From the NCBI RefSeq assembly GCF_000316665.1, contig NC_019678.1, positions 8,403,001 to 8,467,000 of the forward strand: 64,000 nucleotides of DNA, given 5' to 3'. The position numbers and the translations under genes were made by a program. The first letter of the stretch is position 1. Every line of letters begins with the position of its first letter. This DNA comes from Rivularia sp. PCC 7116 (lineage in GTDB: Bacteria; Cyanobacteriota; Cyanobacteriia; Cyanobacteriales; Nostocaceae). This document shows positions 16,946 through 26,763 of the stretch, one piece after another. The notes under the pieces were generated by a model. That model did no database searches and was not told where the DNA came from. It saw only the letters and a program-made list of their open reading frames with translations.

Positions 16946-18517
16946 ATGAAATCTCGCTCATTAAAAAACATAGCCGGAATAGTCGCGATCGCAACTCTCG
17001 TCAGCAAATTATTCGGGTTGCTGCGTTCGACTTGTATTGCTGCGGCTTTTGGAGTGGGTGCTGTAGCAAATGCGTTTAATTATGCTTATATTATTCCTGG
17101 GTTTTTACTGATTGTTGTCGGCGGCTTAAATGGGCCTTTGCATACTGCTTTAGTCAGCATTTTAGCGAGAAGGGATGAAGAGGATAGCAAGGATTTAGTT
17201 GCGGCTATTGCAACTCTATTAACTTTGATTTTGATTCCTTTCACCTTGCTAATAATTATTTTCGCACCTTTTCTTATTGACTTATTAGCACCGGGATTAA
17301 ATTTTCAAGTTAGAGAAATTGCCATTTTACAGTTACAAATTATGGCTCCTCTGGCTTTGTTAGCTGGGCTAATTGGAGTCGGAGTAGGTAGCTTGAATGC
17401 AGCAGATTTATACTGGCTACCTTCCGTAAGTCCAATGTTATCTAGTATTGCTGTAATTTCAAGTTTGGGTATTTTAGCTTGGCGTTTGGGAGATGAAATT
17501 AACGCACCACAAAATCTGCTTTTGGGTGGAATGGTTTTGGCTGCGGCAACTTTAGCGGGTGCTTTACTTCAATGGTTTGTGCAGTTAATCGTACAGGCAC
17601 GGTTCGGTTTATTAACAATTCGTCCCCGGTTTAATTTTCGCTCTGGGGAAGTTAAGCAAGTTATGCGGTTAATGGCTCCAGCGACACTTTCGGCTGGTAT
17701 GTCTAATATCAACCTTTACGTAGATTTACGCTTTGCTTCTTTTATTCCGCAAGCGGCTGCAACTCTTAGCTATGCTGAATTACTTTCGCAAACGCCGAGA
17801 GGATTGTTATCAAGTATATTGTTAGTTCCGCTACTGCCAAGCTTTTCCCGACTCGCTGCAAATCAAGAATGGGATCAACTTAAAGAACAAGTTCGTCAAA
17901 GTATTGTAGTTACAGCTTTGATAATTTTACCTTTGAGTGCTTTGATGATGGCGTTAGCGACTCCCATCGTCAAAATAGTTTACCAGCGTCAGGCATTTGA
18001 TAATCAAGCAGTGCAAATGGTTTCGTCGGTTTTAGTAGCTTATAGTTTGGGAATGTTCCCCAGTGTTGGAAGACAAATATTAACGCGGGTATGTTATGCG
18101 TTGAATGATGCTAAAACCCCGTTTCGCATCAGCGGATTTAATATTTTACTCAATTTTGGCTTAGATTACTTTTTAGTTAAAAGCTTTGGAATATCGGGTT
18201 TAGTATTCGCTTCGATGGGTGTGAATTTAATTGCTGGAGGAATGCTGTTAATTTATCTGCATCGTCAACTTAACGGTTTACGTTGGAGAGAATGGAGTTT
18301 ACCAATTTTAGGTTTGACTTTAGCTAGTACAATTACGGGTTTAACTTCTTGGGTTACGAGTTTAGGAATTGAAAGAGTTTGGCAAGCTGAAGGATTGATA
18401 TTTGATTTGGTTCAACTGAGCGTTTCTGCAATTTTTGGTTTGATAATTTTTAGTTTAATTATGGTGTTGTTAAGGATTAGAGAAGTTGATTTATTGTTTT
18501 CCCGGTTGCGGAGGTGA
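16946..18517 (+). CDS. murJ: Lipid II flippase MurJ (MviN family)
   Basis: 523 residues and about 14 hydrophobic segments, the normal MurJ size. Family motifs include LVSKLFGLLRSTCIAAAFGV near the N-terminus, GGLNGPLHTA, and the later QTPRGLLSSILLVPLLPSFS, VYQRQAFD and GMFPSVGRQIL. MurJ moves undecaprenyl-linked peptidoglycan precursor across the plasma membrane. It follows a Ddl-like gene on the same strand and precedes the polysaccharide cluster. Confidence 0.9.
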   Translation: MKSRSLKNIAGIVAIATLVSKLFGLLRSTCIAAAFGVGAVANAFNYAYIIPGFLLIVVGGLNGPLHTALVSILARRDEEDSKDLVAAIATLLTLILIPFTLLIIIFAPFLIDLLAPGLNFQVREIAILQLQIMAPLALLAGLIGVGVGSLNAADLYWLPSVSPMLSSIAVISSLGILAWRLGDEINAPQNLLLGGMVLAAATLAGALLQWFVQLIVQARFGLLTIRPRFNFRSGEVKQVMRLMAPATLSAGMSNINLYVDLRFASFIPQAAATLSYAELLSQTPRGLLSSILLVPLLPSFSRLAANQEWDQLKEQVRQSIVVTALIILPLSALMMALATPIVKIVYQRQAFDNQAVQMVSSVLVAYSLGMFPSVGRQILTRVCYALNDAKTPFRISGFNILLNFGLDYFLVKSFGISGLVFASMGVNLIAGGMLLIYLHRQLNGLRWREWSLPILGLTLASTITGLTSWVTSLGIERVWQAEGLIFDLVQLSVSAIFGLIIFSLIMVLLRIREVDLLFSRLRR

Positions 18518-18966
18518 GTTAGTTAACGCGCAAACAGACAGAGCGAGGTCACGCCCGCGCTTTTCAACCCAGGGTGGAAAAGCGATATTAGCAGATTTAT
18601 CTGCCTAGATACTTAATGTCTATCATGGTGTGGGTCGTTTATATAGGTTATTTAATAAGACATAAAATGGTGCAGCAAACATAATCCGTAAAGTAGCGAT
18701 AATGCTATTAGGCATAGAACTTAGTGGAATCAGTAGAGGTTGCTTGAGTCAGCCTAAGAATTCATTTAATAGGCTCTAAAGTTCCAATTAATAAACCCTC
18801 TTTCATCTGCGATAGGGGAAACCGATACTATTCGGGTTTATCATTAAAGTTTTTATTTCTATAACAAAATAAGTATTTTTTCTGGTGCTTAAGTTGTTTA
18901 AATCACTAGAATGAAGGTAGATACTTATTCATACTGCTTACTTATTTGCAGTTAAATAGGAGGAAA
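18518..18966. other. Intergenic region, no gene recognised
   Basis: About 450 bp between murJ and the first glycosyltransferase. I see some short GC-rich fold-backs near 18545-18580 and an AT-rich stretch before the next start, compatible with a promoter, but no ORF, known RNA or transposase trace. AGGAGG at 18958-18963 serves the next gene. Confidence 0.4.
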
Positions 18967-20019
18967 ATGACTGACCATGAATGCACTGTTTCTGTAATTA
19001 TTCCTGTATACAATGGCGGCACAAATTTTCGTCACTGTTTATCTAGTTTGACTCAAGTAGTAACTCCCTCAACAGAAATCATTGTGGTAGCAGATGGAGA
19101 TACTGATGGTTCCTCTCTTGTAGCTGAAGAATTTGGTTTAAAAGTCATCAAACTGCCTATATCTGGAGGTCCTGGGAGAGCTAGAAATTTGGGTGCATGG
19201 GCAGCAAAAGGAGATATTATTTTCTTCGTGGATGCTGATGTTGTTATTTCTCAGAAAGCAATTAGTCAAGTACAGAGAGCTTTTGATGCTCAACCGGACT
19301 TAGCGGCTGTAATTGGTTCTTATGATGATGCCCCAGGAGCTAGCAATTTCTTATCGCAGTATAAAAACTTATTTCATCATTATACTCATCAGAAAGCTAG
19401 AGAAGAAGCTTCTACTTTTTGGGGTGCTTGCGGGGCTATTCGTCGGGAAATTTTTCTCTCTATAGGAGGGTTTGACGAAAGCTATCGCCGACCTAGCATA
19501 GAAGATATTGAATTAGGCTCTCGTCTTAAGGCTGCTGGCTATAAAATTCGGCTTTGTAAGGATTTGCAAGTTAAGCATTTAAAGTATTGGGATGTGTTTT
19601 CTCTACTAAAAGCTGAATTATTTTATCGTGCCATACCTTGGACGGAATTAATTTGGCGATCGCGCAATTTAAGTAATGACTTAAACTTGGAACTTAAAAG
19701 CCGCTTGAGTACGTTGATTGTCTATATTTTACTGTGTTCTTTAGTTGTAGTTTGGTGGCACCCTGCATTTTTTGCAGTTGTTTTAATTGCTAGTTTATTC
19801 CTATTAAAATTAAATTCACCTGTTTATTATTTCTTTCATAATAAACGTGGTTTTTGGTTCGCCTTAACTGTGATTCCCTGGCATTGGTTTTACTATACCT
19901 ATTGTGGTTTTGCATTTGCTTTTGGTACCGCGAAATATTTTTGGTCTGAGTTGGTTGCATCCAAACTTACTCCTAATTCTGTCTACCAAAATAAATCACC
20001 AAATATAGCAAGGCTGTAA
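18967..20019 (+). CDS. Family 2 glycosyltransferase with C-terminal membrane segments
   Basis: 350 residues from ATG at 18967, chosen because AGGAGG lies three bases ahead; a TTG at 18946 is also in frame. The GT-A fold reads VSVIIPVYNGGTNF, VVADGDTDGSS and FFVDADVVIS (the DxD-type motif), then GACGAIRREIF and the ED motif RRPSIEDIELG. Hydrophobic segments at about 235-265 and 270-330 place it at the plasma membrane. It opens a same-strand polysaccharide cluster through 28782. Confidence 0.85.
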   Translation: MTDHECTVSVIIPVYNGGTNFRHCLSSLTQVVTPSTEIIVVADGDTDGSSLVAEEFGLKVIKLPISGGPGRARNLGAWAAKGDIIFFVDADVVISQKAISQVQRAFDAQPDLAAVIGSYDDAPGASNFLSQYKNLFHHYTHQKAREEASTFWGACGAIRREIFLSIGGFDESYRRPSIEDIELGSRLKAAGYKIRLCKDLQVKHLKYWDVFSLLKAELFYRAIPWTELIWRSRNLSNDLNLELKSRLSTLIVYILLCSLVVVWWHPAFFAVVLIASLFLLKLNSPVYYFFHNKRGFWFALTVIPWHWFYYTYCGFAFAFGTAKYFWSELVASKLTPNSVYQNKSPNIARL

Positions 20020-20131
20020 TCACTAATCTAAATAGATTTAAAATGTTCAGTTTTTGACTCAGCTAAAGCAAAAGTATAATTTTGCGTTTGACTTTGGCAT
20101 TGTACGATAAACAACACTTAAATATCAAAAC

Positions 20132-21568
20132 ATGAAAAATAATTCTGTTTTAGTTGTTGGAGCAGGTCCTGCTGGATTAACTGCTGCCTATGAATTGGTC
20201 AAAAAAGGTATTCAGCCAATTGTTTTGGAACAAGCAGATAAGGTAGGCGGAATTTCCCGTACCGAGACCTATAAAGGTTATCACTTTGATATTGGCGGAC
20301 ATCGATTTTTTACTAAAGTAGCTGAAGTCCAACAGTTATGGAACGAGGTATTGGGAGATGAATTTATCAAGACACCACGTTTATCACGTATTTACTATGA
20401 AGGAAAGTTTTTTCAATATCCTTTAAGTGCTTTTGATACTTTATACAAGCTTGGTATCTTTGAAAGTTTGTTAATTTTGTTGTCTTATTTGAAAGTAAAA
20501 CAAAAACCACTGACCATTGAAGAAAATCTAGAGCAGTGGGTAATAAATCGTTTCGGAGTCAGACTTTACAAGACTTTCTTTAAAACTTACACAGAAAAAG
20601 TTTGGGGAATTCCCTGCAACCAGATTCAAGCAGAATGGGCAGCACAAAGGATTAAAGGTTTATCACTTAAAAAAGCAATTACTAATGCTTTATTTGGTGG
20701 TAATGATACCAAAACCCTAATTAAAGAATTTGATTATCCTTTGTTGGGGCCAGGGATGATGTGGCAGCGATTCGCAGAAAAGGTGGAAATGGCAGGAGGA
20801 GAGGTGCATTTGAACACCCGCGTACTCGGTCTAGAACATAATAATCGCCGGATAATAAAAGTTATTGCACAACGAGGCGACAATATAGTTCAGTTAGAGG
20901 CAGAAAATTTCATTTCTAGTATGCCTCTAACAACTTTGATAAACAGACTAGATCCATCCCCACCAAGTGAAGTATTTGAAGCTGCAAACCAACTTAAGTA
21001 TAGAGATTTCTTGATTGTATCGTTGATAGTTGATGCACCTGACCTATTCCCTGATAACTGGATTTATATCCACAGTCCTGGAGTACAAGTAGGACGAATA
21101 CAGAACTTCAAAAATTGGAGTCCTGCGATGGTGCCTGACTCTAGAAAGACTTGTTTGGGGATGGAATATTTTTGTAATGCTGGTGAATCCTTGTGGGAAA
21201 TGTCGGACGTTGAGTTAATTGATTTAGCAAAACAAGAATTAGAATCTCTGGGATTAGCGAAGGGTAAGACAGTAGAGGATGGAGTGGTTATTCGTCAGCC
21301 CAAAGCTTATCCAGTATACGACCATGAATATCGCAAAAATCTACAAGTAATTCAAAATTATTTGCAAACATTTGAAAATTTGCAAACGACTGGTCGTAAT
21401 GGAATGCATCGTTATAATAACCAAGACCATTCAATGCTGACAGGATTGTTAGCGGCAAAAAATATTTTGGGTGAGAAGCATGATTTGTGGGAAGTGAATA
21501 CGGAAAGGTCTTATCACGAAGAATTTACAACCAAGCCAAAAGCAGACGATCGAATTTTAGTGAAATAA
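20132..21568 (+). CDS. FAD-dependent NAD(P)-binding oxidoreductase, UDP-galactopyranose mutase-like family
   Basis: 478 residues. The N-terminal Rossmann motif LVVGAGPAGLTAAYELVKKG is followed by VGGISRTETYKGYHFDIGGHRFF, the flavin-binding layout of amine-oxidase/protoporphyrinogen-oxidase and Glf-like proteins. In cyanobacteria this subgroup is found in polysaccharide loci, as here between glycosyltransferases. A sugar-nucleotide or lipid-sugar substrate is likely but unproven; residues for mutase activity are not clearly readable. Confidence 0.78.
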   Translation: MKNNSVLVVGAGPAGLTAAYELVKKGIQPIVLEQADKVGGISRTETYKGYHFDIGGHRFFTKVAEVQQLWNEVLGDEFIKTPRLSRIYYEGKFFQYPLSAFDTLYKLGIFESLLILLSYLKVKQKPLTIEENLEQWVINRFGVRLYKTFFKTYTEKVWGIPCNQIQAEWAAQRIKGLSLKKAITNALFGGNDTKTLIKEFDYPLLGPGMMWQRFAEKVEMAGGEVHLNTRVLGLEHNNRRIIKVIAQRGDNIVQLEAENFISSMPLTTLINRLDPSPPSEVFEAANQLKYRDFLIVSLIVDAPDLFPDNWIYIHSPGVQVGRIQNFKNWSPAMVPDSRKTCLGMEYFCNAGESLWEMSDVELIDLAKQELESLGLAKGKTVEDGVVIRQPKAYPVYDHEYRKNLQVIQNYLQTFENLQTTGRNGMHRYNNQDHSMLTGLLAAKNILGEKHDLWEVNTERSYHEEFTTKPKADDRILVK

Positions 21569-21649
21569 AATTCTGAGTGGGTGTGTCTATCTATTAACCC
21601 AATGCTCGTTAAATATAATATTGCCGCGATTTTCCACATATTTTATCCA

Positions 21650-22927
21650 ATGGAATTATCACAATTGCAGAATAGAAGATATAAAATATTCTTCTTTTTA
21701 ATAAATATTATTATATATTTAATAGTATTTATTTCTCTCAATTGGCTTCAATTTACACCGAAGTCAGATGAACCGCATTACTGGAAAACAACTTTACTTT
21801 TTGCAAAAAGTTTGATTCCCGACTTAAATTTATTGAAAAATTATGGAGAACTCAATACACCGCTACCATTTATTATTTTTGGTAATCTAGAACGTATTTT
21901 TAAAGGTGGCATATTTGCCGGAAGACTCTTGAATATGATTCTTTCGTTCTGGATAACCTGTATTATCGGATTTGCTCAACCTGAACATCGTAAATCTTCA
22001 GTGCTTGCAATATGCGGTTTATTATTATGCCCTTATTACTTCCGATTGAGCACTTATTTTTACACTGATATCATCGCCACCTTCTTTGTATTTTTAGGAT
22101 TTGTATTCTACATTCGCTCTTTCAATATTATTAGTAGCATAGCTTTTATATTGGCAATTGCATCCCGTCAATATATGTTGGTATTTCCGGTATCTATACT
22201 CGCTTTTGAATTATTTGATGTTTTTAAAAATCAATTATATATATTGAGAAAAAGAAACAAACATCATATTAAAGACAGCCAATTAAAAAATAAAAATCAC
22301 AATCAAATTGAAAATAATATATTCTCAACTAGATTGGTCATGCCATTAATTGCTTCATTATCAATTTTAGGATGGTTTATATTCTTTAATGGCATTGCTC
22401 CTCAAGCTGGACTTGCCCGAACAAATACACCAGAAGTACAGCAAAGTTTGTTTTCTGTTGCACCTGATAGTAGCCTGTATTTTCTTGCTTGTGTGGGATT
22501 ATATTTTGCGATCCCAGAATTATGTTTATTCTATACTCGCCTTTTATTTAGCCCTCATATTAATGCCCCTAAGCTACTAACGCTAAAGAATTTTTCATTA
22601 GCCTTTATCTTACTGATGCTTTTCATGATATTTCCACCATTACAAAGTCACGGACTATTAACAAATATCGGTCAAATACTACCAAATAATTTTTTAATGC
22701 TGACTTTATATTATGTCTTAGCTCTCATAGGAATTGTGCGATTTTCTCATCGTATTGATATTGCCTTTTGGATTTTATTAGTTAACTGTACTTTGATGAT
22801 GAAAGCATTTCCTTGGGATAAATATGTTCTACCACTACTTGTTGTTTTTTGGTATTTAAAATCTATTCATTGTTTACATCAAGAAACACCTCACAATCTT
22901 ACTTGTCCTAAATATTCGCAAATATAG
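21650..22927 (+). CDS. Multi-spanning membrane glycosyltransferase-like protein (GT-C type)
   Basis: 425 residues from ATG at 21650; GTG at 21581 would add 23 residues with no clear benefit. About 9-10 hydrophobic segments. A short loop after the first segment carries KSDEPHYWKTT, an acidic DE pair like the catalytic first-loop motif of GT-C enzymes, and NTPLPFI a little later resembles the pattern in ALG10-type glucosyltransferases. The family is therefore suggested, not proven. It is AT-rich compared with its neighbours and its sequence is less conserved in appearance. Confidence 0.6.
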   Translation: MELSQLQNRRYKIFFFLINIIIYLIVFISLNWLQFTPKSDEPHYWKTTLLFAKSLIPDLNLLKNYGELNTPLPFIIFGNLERIFKGGIFAGRLLNMILSFWITCIIGFAQPEHRKSSVLAICGLLLCPYYFRLSTYFYTDIIATFFVFLGFVFYIRSFNIISSIAFILAIASRQYMLVFPVSILAFELFDVFKNQLYILRKRNKHHIKDSQLKNKNHNQIENNIFSTRLVMPLIASLSILGWFIFFNGIAPQAGLARTNTPEVQQSLFSVAPDSSLYFLACVGLYFAIPELCLFYTRLLFSPHINAPKLLTLKNFSLAFILLMLFMIFPPLQSHGLLTNIGQILPNNFLMLTLYYVLALIGIVRFSHRIDIAFWILLVNCTLMMKAFPWDKYVLPLLVVFWYLKSIHCLHQETPHNLTCPKYSQI

Positions 22928-22935
22928 ATAAATTG

Positions 22936-24009
22936 ATGAGAATGCACAGCTTAACGATAAACGAAAAAAGAATCAAGCAATCAACTAATTTAACTCCTTT
23001 AGTTTCAGTAATTATTCCGGCATATAATGCAGAAAATTTTATAACTACAACCTTAGAATCTGTACTATCTCAAACTTATAAAAATTTTGAAGTTTTAGTA
23101 ATAGATGATGGTTCGCAAGATACAACAGCAGAAATTGTAAAATGTTTTGCTCAAAAAGACAGCCGAGTCACTTTACTCCAACAAGAAAATTTTGGAGTAG
23201 CAGCAGCTCGTAATTTAGGAATTAATCAATCTCAGGGAGAATTTATTGCGCCTATAGATGCTGATGATATTTGGTATCCACAAAATTTAGAAAAACAGGT
23301 GCAATGTCTTTTGCAGGCAGACACATCTGTAGGTTTAGTTTATTCCTGGTCAGTGGATATTAACGAACAAGGTAAATTAACTGGGAATTTCCGAGCTTCA
23401 AGTATTGAGGGAGATGTTTTCACAACTTTGCTATGTCATAACTTTCTAGGAAATGCGAGTTCAACTTTGATTCGACGTAGTTGTATAGAAAAAATCGGAG
23501 TTTATAACTGTGAATTAAAAGCACAAAATGCCCAAGGATGTGAAGATTGGGACTTTTATCTACGAATTGCAGAACATTTTAAATTTAAAGTTATTCCAGA
23601 GTTTTGTATTGGCTACCGCAAGATTGCGAATACCATGTCTGGTGACTATAAAAAAATGGCAAAATCTCATGATTTGATGTTGAAAGAAATTCAAACAAGA
23701 CATAGAAAAATTCCCACCATATTTTATCGATTATCGAGGAGTAGTTTTTATATGTACTTAGCACGACAGAGTAACGTGTATAACAATCATCATCAGGCTC
23801 TATATTGGCTATCTCAAGCATTAAAGGTAGACTTCATTACACCTTTTTTTCGGATTGGTTTATATACCCTAACAATTAAAAGTTTATTTGGACTAATTGC
23901 TAGTAATCAGGATATTACTATTGATAACTTTGATAAACGGCGATTGGGTCGCATCTATTTTCAACTCTTCGTAGGAAGAGTATTTCATCGTTTATCACTT
24001 AGCAAATAA
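22936..24009 (+). CDS. Family 2 glycosyltransferase
   Basis: 357 residues from ATG at 22936 (a TTG lies one codon earlier). GT-A motifs: VSVIIPAYNAENFI, EVLVIDDGSQDTTAEIV, VAAARNLGINQSQGEF, IDADDIWYPQNLE (DDD-type metal site). The C-terminal half (about 230-357) is helical and of unknown role. Eight bases separate it from the preceding gene, and 44 bases from the next, as in an operon. Confidence 0.86.
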   Translation: MRMHSLTINEKRIKQSTNLTPLVSVIIPAYNAENFITTTLESVLSQTYKNFEVLVIDDGSQDTTAEIVKCFAQKDSRVTLLQQENFGVAAARNLGINQSQGEFIAPIDADDIWYPQNLEKQVQCLLQADTSVGLVYSWSVDINEQGKLTGNFRASSIEGDVFTTLLCHNFLGNASSTLIRRSCIEKIGVYNCELKAQNAQGCEDWDFYLRIAEHFKFKVIPEFCIGYRKIANTMSGDYKKMAKSHDLMLKEIQTRHRKIPTIFYRLSRSSFYMYLARQSNVYNNHHQALYWLSQALKVDFITPFFRIGLYTLTIKSLFGLIASNQDITIDNFDKRRLGRIYFQLFVGRVFHRLSLSK

Positions 24010-24053
24010 CTTCTCTTTTATTACTGTAAAAAAGAACCAAGGAATTTAATTTT

Positions 24054-26699
24054 ATGTTGTATCCAATTAAAGTAGTAGATGTTGAATTAAGTCTTCCCTT
24101 ACAAGACATTCAAGATTTAGAGAGCTATATGCAAGTACAAGCATTAGTGCGCTTGCATGGTTTGCCAATTGGTTATGTGAAAGCCCCGGTTACTAATGGA
24201 AAGTGTCTGGCGACAAGTTTAAGTAAGCTAATTTTAGAACAATATAGTGAAACGATTATCAATCGTCTTTTAGAAAATGGTTTAGCAGCATCAACAACCA
24301 GAGAAAGTCTGAAAATTGAAGATTTATTTGATTTGCCGCAGCCAGAAATTAGAGATAATTTACCATTAGTAACCGTTGCGGTATGCACGAGAGATAGAAC
24401 TTCTGATTTAGAATTATGTTTATCAGGATTAAAACAACTAGATTATCCTAATTTAGATATTTTAGTTATCGATAATGCTCCCAGTAATGAGGAGACTAAA
24501 AACTTAGTTGAAAGTTGTCCAGGTATTCGTTATGTTTGCGAACCTCGTCCGGGTTTAGATTGGGCAAGAAACAGAGCTATTATTGAAGCTAAAGGCGAAA
24601 TTATTGCTTATACCGATGATGATGTTGTGGTTGACTGTGGTTGGGTAAAAGCTTTAGCAAAAGTATTTACCGAAAATCCAGAAGTTATGGCTTTAACTGG
24701 CTTAGTGGTGCCTTATGAATTAGAAACCGAAGCTCAAGTATTATTTGAGATGTATGGAGGTTTTGGTAGGGGTTTTGAACGCAAATGGTATCGGGTAAAT
24801 AAAGGAGAAAAAGTCCCCGATTACTTATTAGGTACCGGACAATTTGGTACGGGTGCAAATATGGCTTATCGCCGTTGTGTATTCGATGAAATTGGTTATT
24901 TCGATCCAGCTTTAGATGTTGGTACAGTAACTAATGGTGCTGGCGACTTAGAGATGTTTTTTCGGGTTATAAAAGAAGGACATACCCTAGTTTACGAACC
25001 AAGTGCGATGATACGTCACCGACATCGCCGGGATTACGAAAAATTACGCCAGCAAATTACTAATAATGGAAGTCTGTATGCATATTTTGTATGCGGTGCT
25101 TTATCTTATCCCGAGCAAAGGCTTTCTTTTTTAAGAATAGGTATTTGGTGGATGTGCTATTGGAATATCCGCCGCTTATTGATTTCCTTTATTTCTCCCT
25201 CACTTTTTCCTCGTGATTTAATCTTAGCTGAACTTTGGGGGGCTTTCAAAGGTTTAACTCTTTATCAAAAAGCCCGTAAAAATGTGGCAAACATAGTTCA
25301 TAAATATGGGGATATTCCTTCCGTTAAATCAAGAAATAATTCTTCCCAGGTATTGCTACAGAAGGTTTCTCAACCTAACAATGCTATCGCTGTACGTACA
25401 GTTGAATTATCCCAACCGATACAACCTTTAACCGATATCGCAGACTATTCCCGTGTCAGAGTATTTGCGACTTGGAATAACTCTCCTATTGGTAGTTGCG
25501 ATATCAGCAATCAACAGCAATCAATTAGTGCCAGTCGTCTAATCGAAGAGATTGTAAAATACCTCAGTTACAAGCTAATTGAGATAGAAGATAACAAAAA
25601 TCAAGCGTTCGCAGCATTAACTAAACGTTTGAAACCAATAGCACAACCTATTCAATTACCTACAAATATCCCAGTTTCCGTAGTAGTTGCGACCTTAGAT
25701 AGACCTGATGATTTACGTAAATGCTTACAAAGTTTAGTAGCACAAAAAACGAAAAGAGAAGTTGAAATTATTGTTGTCGATAACAATTCAGCTTCCGGTT
25801 TAACTCCACCTGTAGTTGCAGAATTTCCAGGGGTAGTTTTAGTTAACGAAAAACGTCGGGGATTAGCTTATGCGAGAAATATGGGCTTTATTGTTTGCAG
25901 TGGAGATATTGCGATCGCGACTGATGACGATGTTATAGCACCTGAAGACTGGGTAGAAAAACTAGTTACTCCCTTCGCGAGAAAAGACGTAATGGTTGTT
26001 ACGGGGAATACATTACCTATTGAATTAGAAACGAGATCGCAATACTTATTTGAGAACTACGGTGACGGAGGTTTGGGACGTGGGTTTCAAGGATGGGAAG
26101 TTGGGATCGATTGGTTTACGCAATTTCGGTTTTTTGCAGCACCAACCTGGAAACTAGGTGCAACAGCCAATGCAGCTTTCCGCACCAGTATCTTTAGACA
26201 TTCAAAAATTGGTTTAATGAATGAAGCATTAGGTCCCGGTATGCCTTCGGGAGTAGGAGAAGATATCTATGTTTTCTATAAAGTGCTAAAAGCTGGTTAC
26301 ACAATAGTCTACGAACCCACAGCACAGGTCTGGCACAAACACCGTCGCGACATGAAAGCATTGCGTCGGCAACTTCACGGTTACAGCAAGGGTATAGTTT
26401 CTTATCATCTCACTACTTTGCTTGCGGATGGTGATTGGCGAATTTTCCCTACTTTAATGATAAATACCCCAATGTGGCATTTCAAGCGAATTTATTATCG
26501 CTTGAGGGGTTGGAGCAATTATCCCATTGGCTTAATTCTATTAGAAATTGCTGGAAATCTTGCTGCACCTTGGTGTTTATGGCAGTCTTATCGTCGGGTA
26601 AAACGTGAAGGACGGAGTAATTATTATCTTCCGATTTCTCAACGGCAAAATCAACCCATAGAAGTTGAATCCAAAGCATCGGAATTAATTATGAATTAG
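24054..26699 (+). CDS. Tandem two-domain family 2 glycosyltransferase
   Basis: 881 residues built as two similar units. Each unit begins with a short N-terminal domain (VDVELSLPLQDIQD... and VRTVELSQPIQPLTD..., both ending in PIG), then a GT-A domain: VTVAVCTRDRTSDL with YTDDDVVVD in the first, VSVVVATLDRPDDL with ATDDDVIAP in the second. Each later has an RHRHRRD or KHRRD segment (about 325 and 765) and a membrane-like tail. Both DDD metal sites are intact, so two transfer reactions, perhaps an alternating disaccharide, are possible. The likely origin is an internal duplication. Confidence 0.85.
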   Translation: MLYPIKVVDVELSLPLQDIQDLESYMQVQALVRLHGLPIGYVKAPVTNGKCLATSLSKLILEQYSETIINRLLENGLAASTTRESLKIEDLFDLPQPEIRDNLPLVTVAVCTRDRTSDLELCLSGLKQLDYPNLDILVIDNAPSNEETKNLVESCPGIRYVCEPRPGLDWARNRAIIEAKGEIIAYTDDDVVVDCGWVKALAKVFTENPEVMALTGLVVPYELETEAQVLFEMYGGFGRGFERKWYRVNKGEKVPDYLLGTGQFGTGANMAYRRCVFDEIGYFDPALDVGTVTNGAGDLEMFFRVIKEGHTLVYEPSAMIRHRHRRDYEKLRQQITNNGSLYAYFVCGALSYPEQRLSFLRIGIWWMCYWNIRRLLISFISPSLFPRDLILAELWGAFKGLTLYQKARKNVANIVHKYGDIPSVKSRNNSSQVLLQKVSQPNNAIAVRTVELSQPIQPLTDIADYSRVRVFATWNNSPIGSCDISNQQQSISASRLIEEIVKYLSYKLIEIEDNKNQAFAALTKRLKPIAQPIQLPTNIPVSVVVATLDRPDDLRKCLQSLVAQKTKREVEIIVVDNNSASGLTPPVVAEFPGVVLVNEKRRGLAYARNMGFIVCSGDIAIATDDDVIAPEDWVEKLVTPFARKDVMVVTGNTLPIELETRSQYLFENYGDGGLGRGFQGWEVGIDWFTQFRFFAAPTWKLGATANAAFRTSIFRHSKIGLMNEALGPGMPSGVGEDIYVFYKVLKAGYTIVYEPTAQVWHKHRRDMKALRRQLHGYSKGIVSYHLTTLLADGDWRIFPTLMINTPMWHFKRIYYRLRGWSNYPIGLILLEIAGNLAAPWCLWQSYRRVKREGRSNYYLPISQRQNQPIEVESKASELIMN

Positions 26700-26710
26700 T
26701 CCGTGCTTTT

Positions 26711-26735
26711 AGAGATGTAGTAAAACTACATCTCT
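26711..26735. repeat. Perfect hairpin between glycosyltransferase and transporter genes
   Basis: AGAGATGTAG-taaaa-CTACATCTCT has ten-base perfect arms. There is no T-run after it, so termination is doubtful; it may adjust expression between the glycosyltransferase and the Wzm gene. Confidence 0.5.
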
Positions 26736-26763
26736 ACGATTAAATTAACTTGTTGTTATTCAA

